DNA of 64,000 bases from positions 248,001-312,000 of the forward strand of contig NZ_JAFJSY010000002.1 in NCBI RefSeq assembly GCF_019857225.1, written 5' to 3'. The position numbers and the translations under genes are program-made. Of the stretch, positions 63,700-64,000 are shown piece after piece. Numbering within the stretch: the first letter of the stretch is position 1; every line of letters begins with the position of its first letter. The DNA comes from Streptomyces plumbidurans. GTDB lineage: Bacteria > Actinomycetota > Actinomycetes > Streptomycetales > Streptomycetaceae. A model generated the notes under the pieces. The model ran no database searches and was not told where the DNA came from. It saw only the letters and a list, made by a program, of their open reading frames with translations.

Positions 63700-64000
63700 T
63701 CAGCGGTGCGGCAGGACCCGCCGGGCCGCCCTCGCCGCACGCACCGCGGGCCGCTGCGACCGCGGCACCGGACCCGACCGCTCCAGCCACCACGCCTTGA
63801 GCTCCCGCCGGACGGCACCCTCCGTGAGGTGCCCGTCGAGCAGCAGATGCGCGGCGAAGTCCAACGCGTCCCGGCGGTAGCCGCCCGTCATCGGGTGCCC
63901 GTGGGCGTACGCGAGGAAGCCGGGCCGGTACGCCTCGCCCAGGATCTGAGGCAGTTCGGGCGCGACCTTGGCCACCACGTCCGCCCGCTTCGAGGCGAGC
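63700..64000 (-). CDS. C-terminal end of a larger protein, probably the DUF692 family
   Basis: The last about 99 residues of a gene whose start lies to the right of the window; the frame is open to the edge ([55 protein letters not shown]). This matches, from memory, the C-terminal extension of Streptomyces DUF692 (UPF0276, multinuclear iron oxidase-type) proteins that neighbour TIGR04222 and DUF4142 genes. The catalytic domain itself is not visible, so the assignment is tentative. It precedes the DUF4142 gene by 58 bases and is probably in the same operon. Confidence 0.55.
   Translation of the reverse strand, partial: LASKRADVVAKVAPELPQILGEAYRPGFLAYAHGHPMTGGYRRDALDFAAHLLLDGHLTEGAVRRELKAWWLERSGPVPRSQRPAVRAARAARRVLPHR

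Overview
The window is high-GC actinobacterial chromosome, almost certainly Streptomyces. The signs are extreme GC with GTG starts and 4-base ATGA/GTGA gene overlaps, and recognisable Streptomyces families (Ngc and Xyl sugar importers, Rok7B7, DUF5999, DUF3000, TIGR04222, the HemE/HemY/HemQ coproporphyrin route). From memory, the order from the MurA-like gene and aconitase rightwards matches the S. coelicolor SCO5998-SCO6045 region, so most of this is conserved core chromosome. I see no rRNA, tRNA, prophage, insertion sequence or CRISPR.

Layout. 1-9 kb: end of an acyl-CoA dehydrogenase and a Rid protein, two small genes, then an aerobic benzoate (box) module: PaaX-type regulator, amidohydrolase, benzoate-CoA ligase, BoxB and BoxC. 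The BoxA reductase is not in the window. 9-14 kb: a MurA-like enolpyruvyl transferase with an N-terminal helix-turn-helix, divergent from aconitase; their shared upstream region carries two copies of an ATCTC-N6-GAGAT palindrome and an iron-box-like site. 14-26.5 kb: sugar acquisition: a secreted GH92 alpha-mannosidase, NgcEFG with a DasR-like site, Rok7B7 and XylFGH. 26.6-31.7 kb: DXS, an amino-acid permease, an NYN-domain protein and a beta-hydroxyacid dehydrogenase.

31.8-44.9 kb is the most distinctive region, probably a phosphoglycan (capsule or wall glycopolymer) locus. It has two cytoplasmic PLL-like beta-propeller paralogues, a LytR-CpsA-Psr ligase, three tandem Stealth-family sugar-phosphate transferases, a GT4 glycosyltransferase with an unrecognised C-terminal region, an 18-codon coupled mini-ORF, and a PIG-L deacetylase fused to a third propeller. 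The middle Stealth protein has lost its catalytic motifs and looks like a pseudoenzyme.

44.9-60.2 kb: fatty-acid beta-oxidation pair (FadB/FadA type), RNase D, an orphan LuxR-type response regulator, DUF3000, heme genes (hemE, hemY, hemQ), a rhomboid protease, a CoA-disulfide-reductase-like flavoprotein and a DUF4349 lipoprotein. Immediately after hemQ is a 1.26-kb tandem array of about 90-bp units whose period starts inside the hemQ 3' end and repeats its last codons. 60.2-64 kb: secreted S33-type peptidase, TIGR04222 and DUF4142 proteins, and the 3' end of a gene that I think belongs to the DUF692 family.
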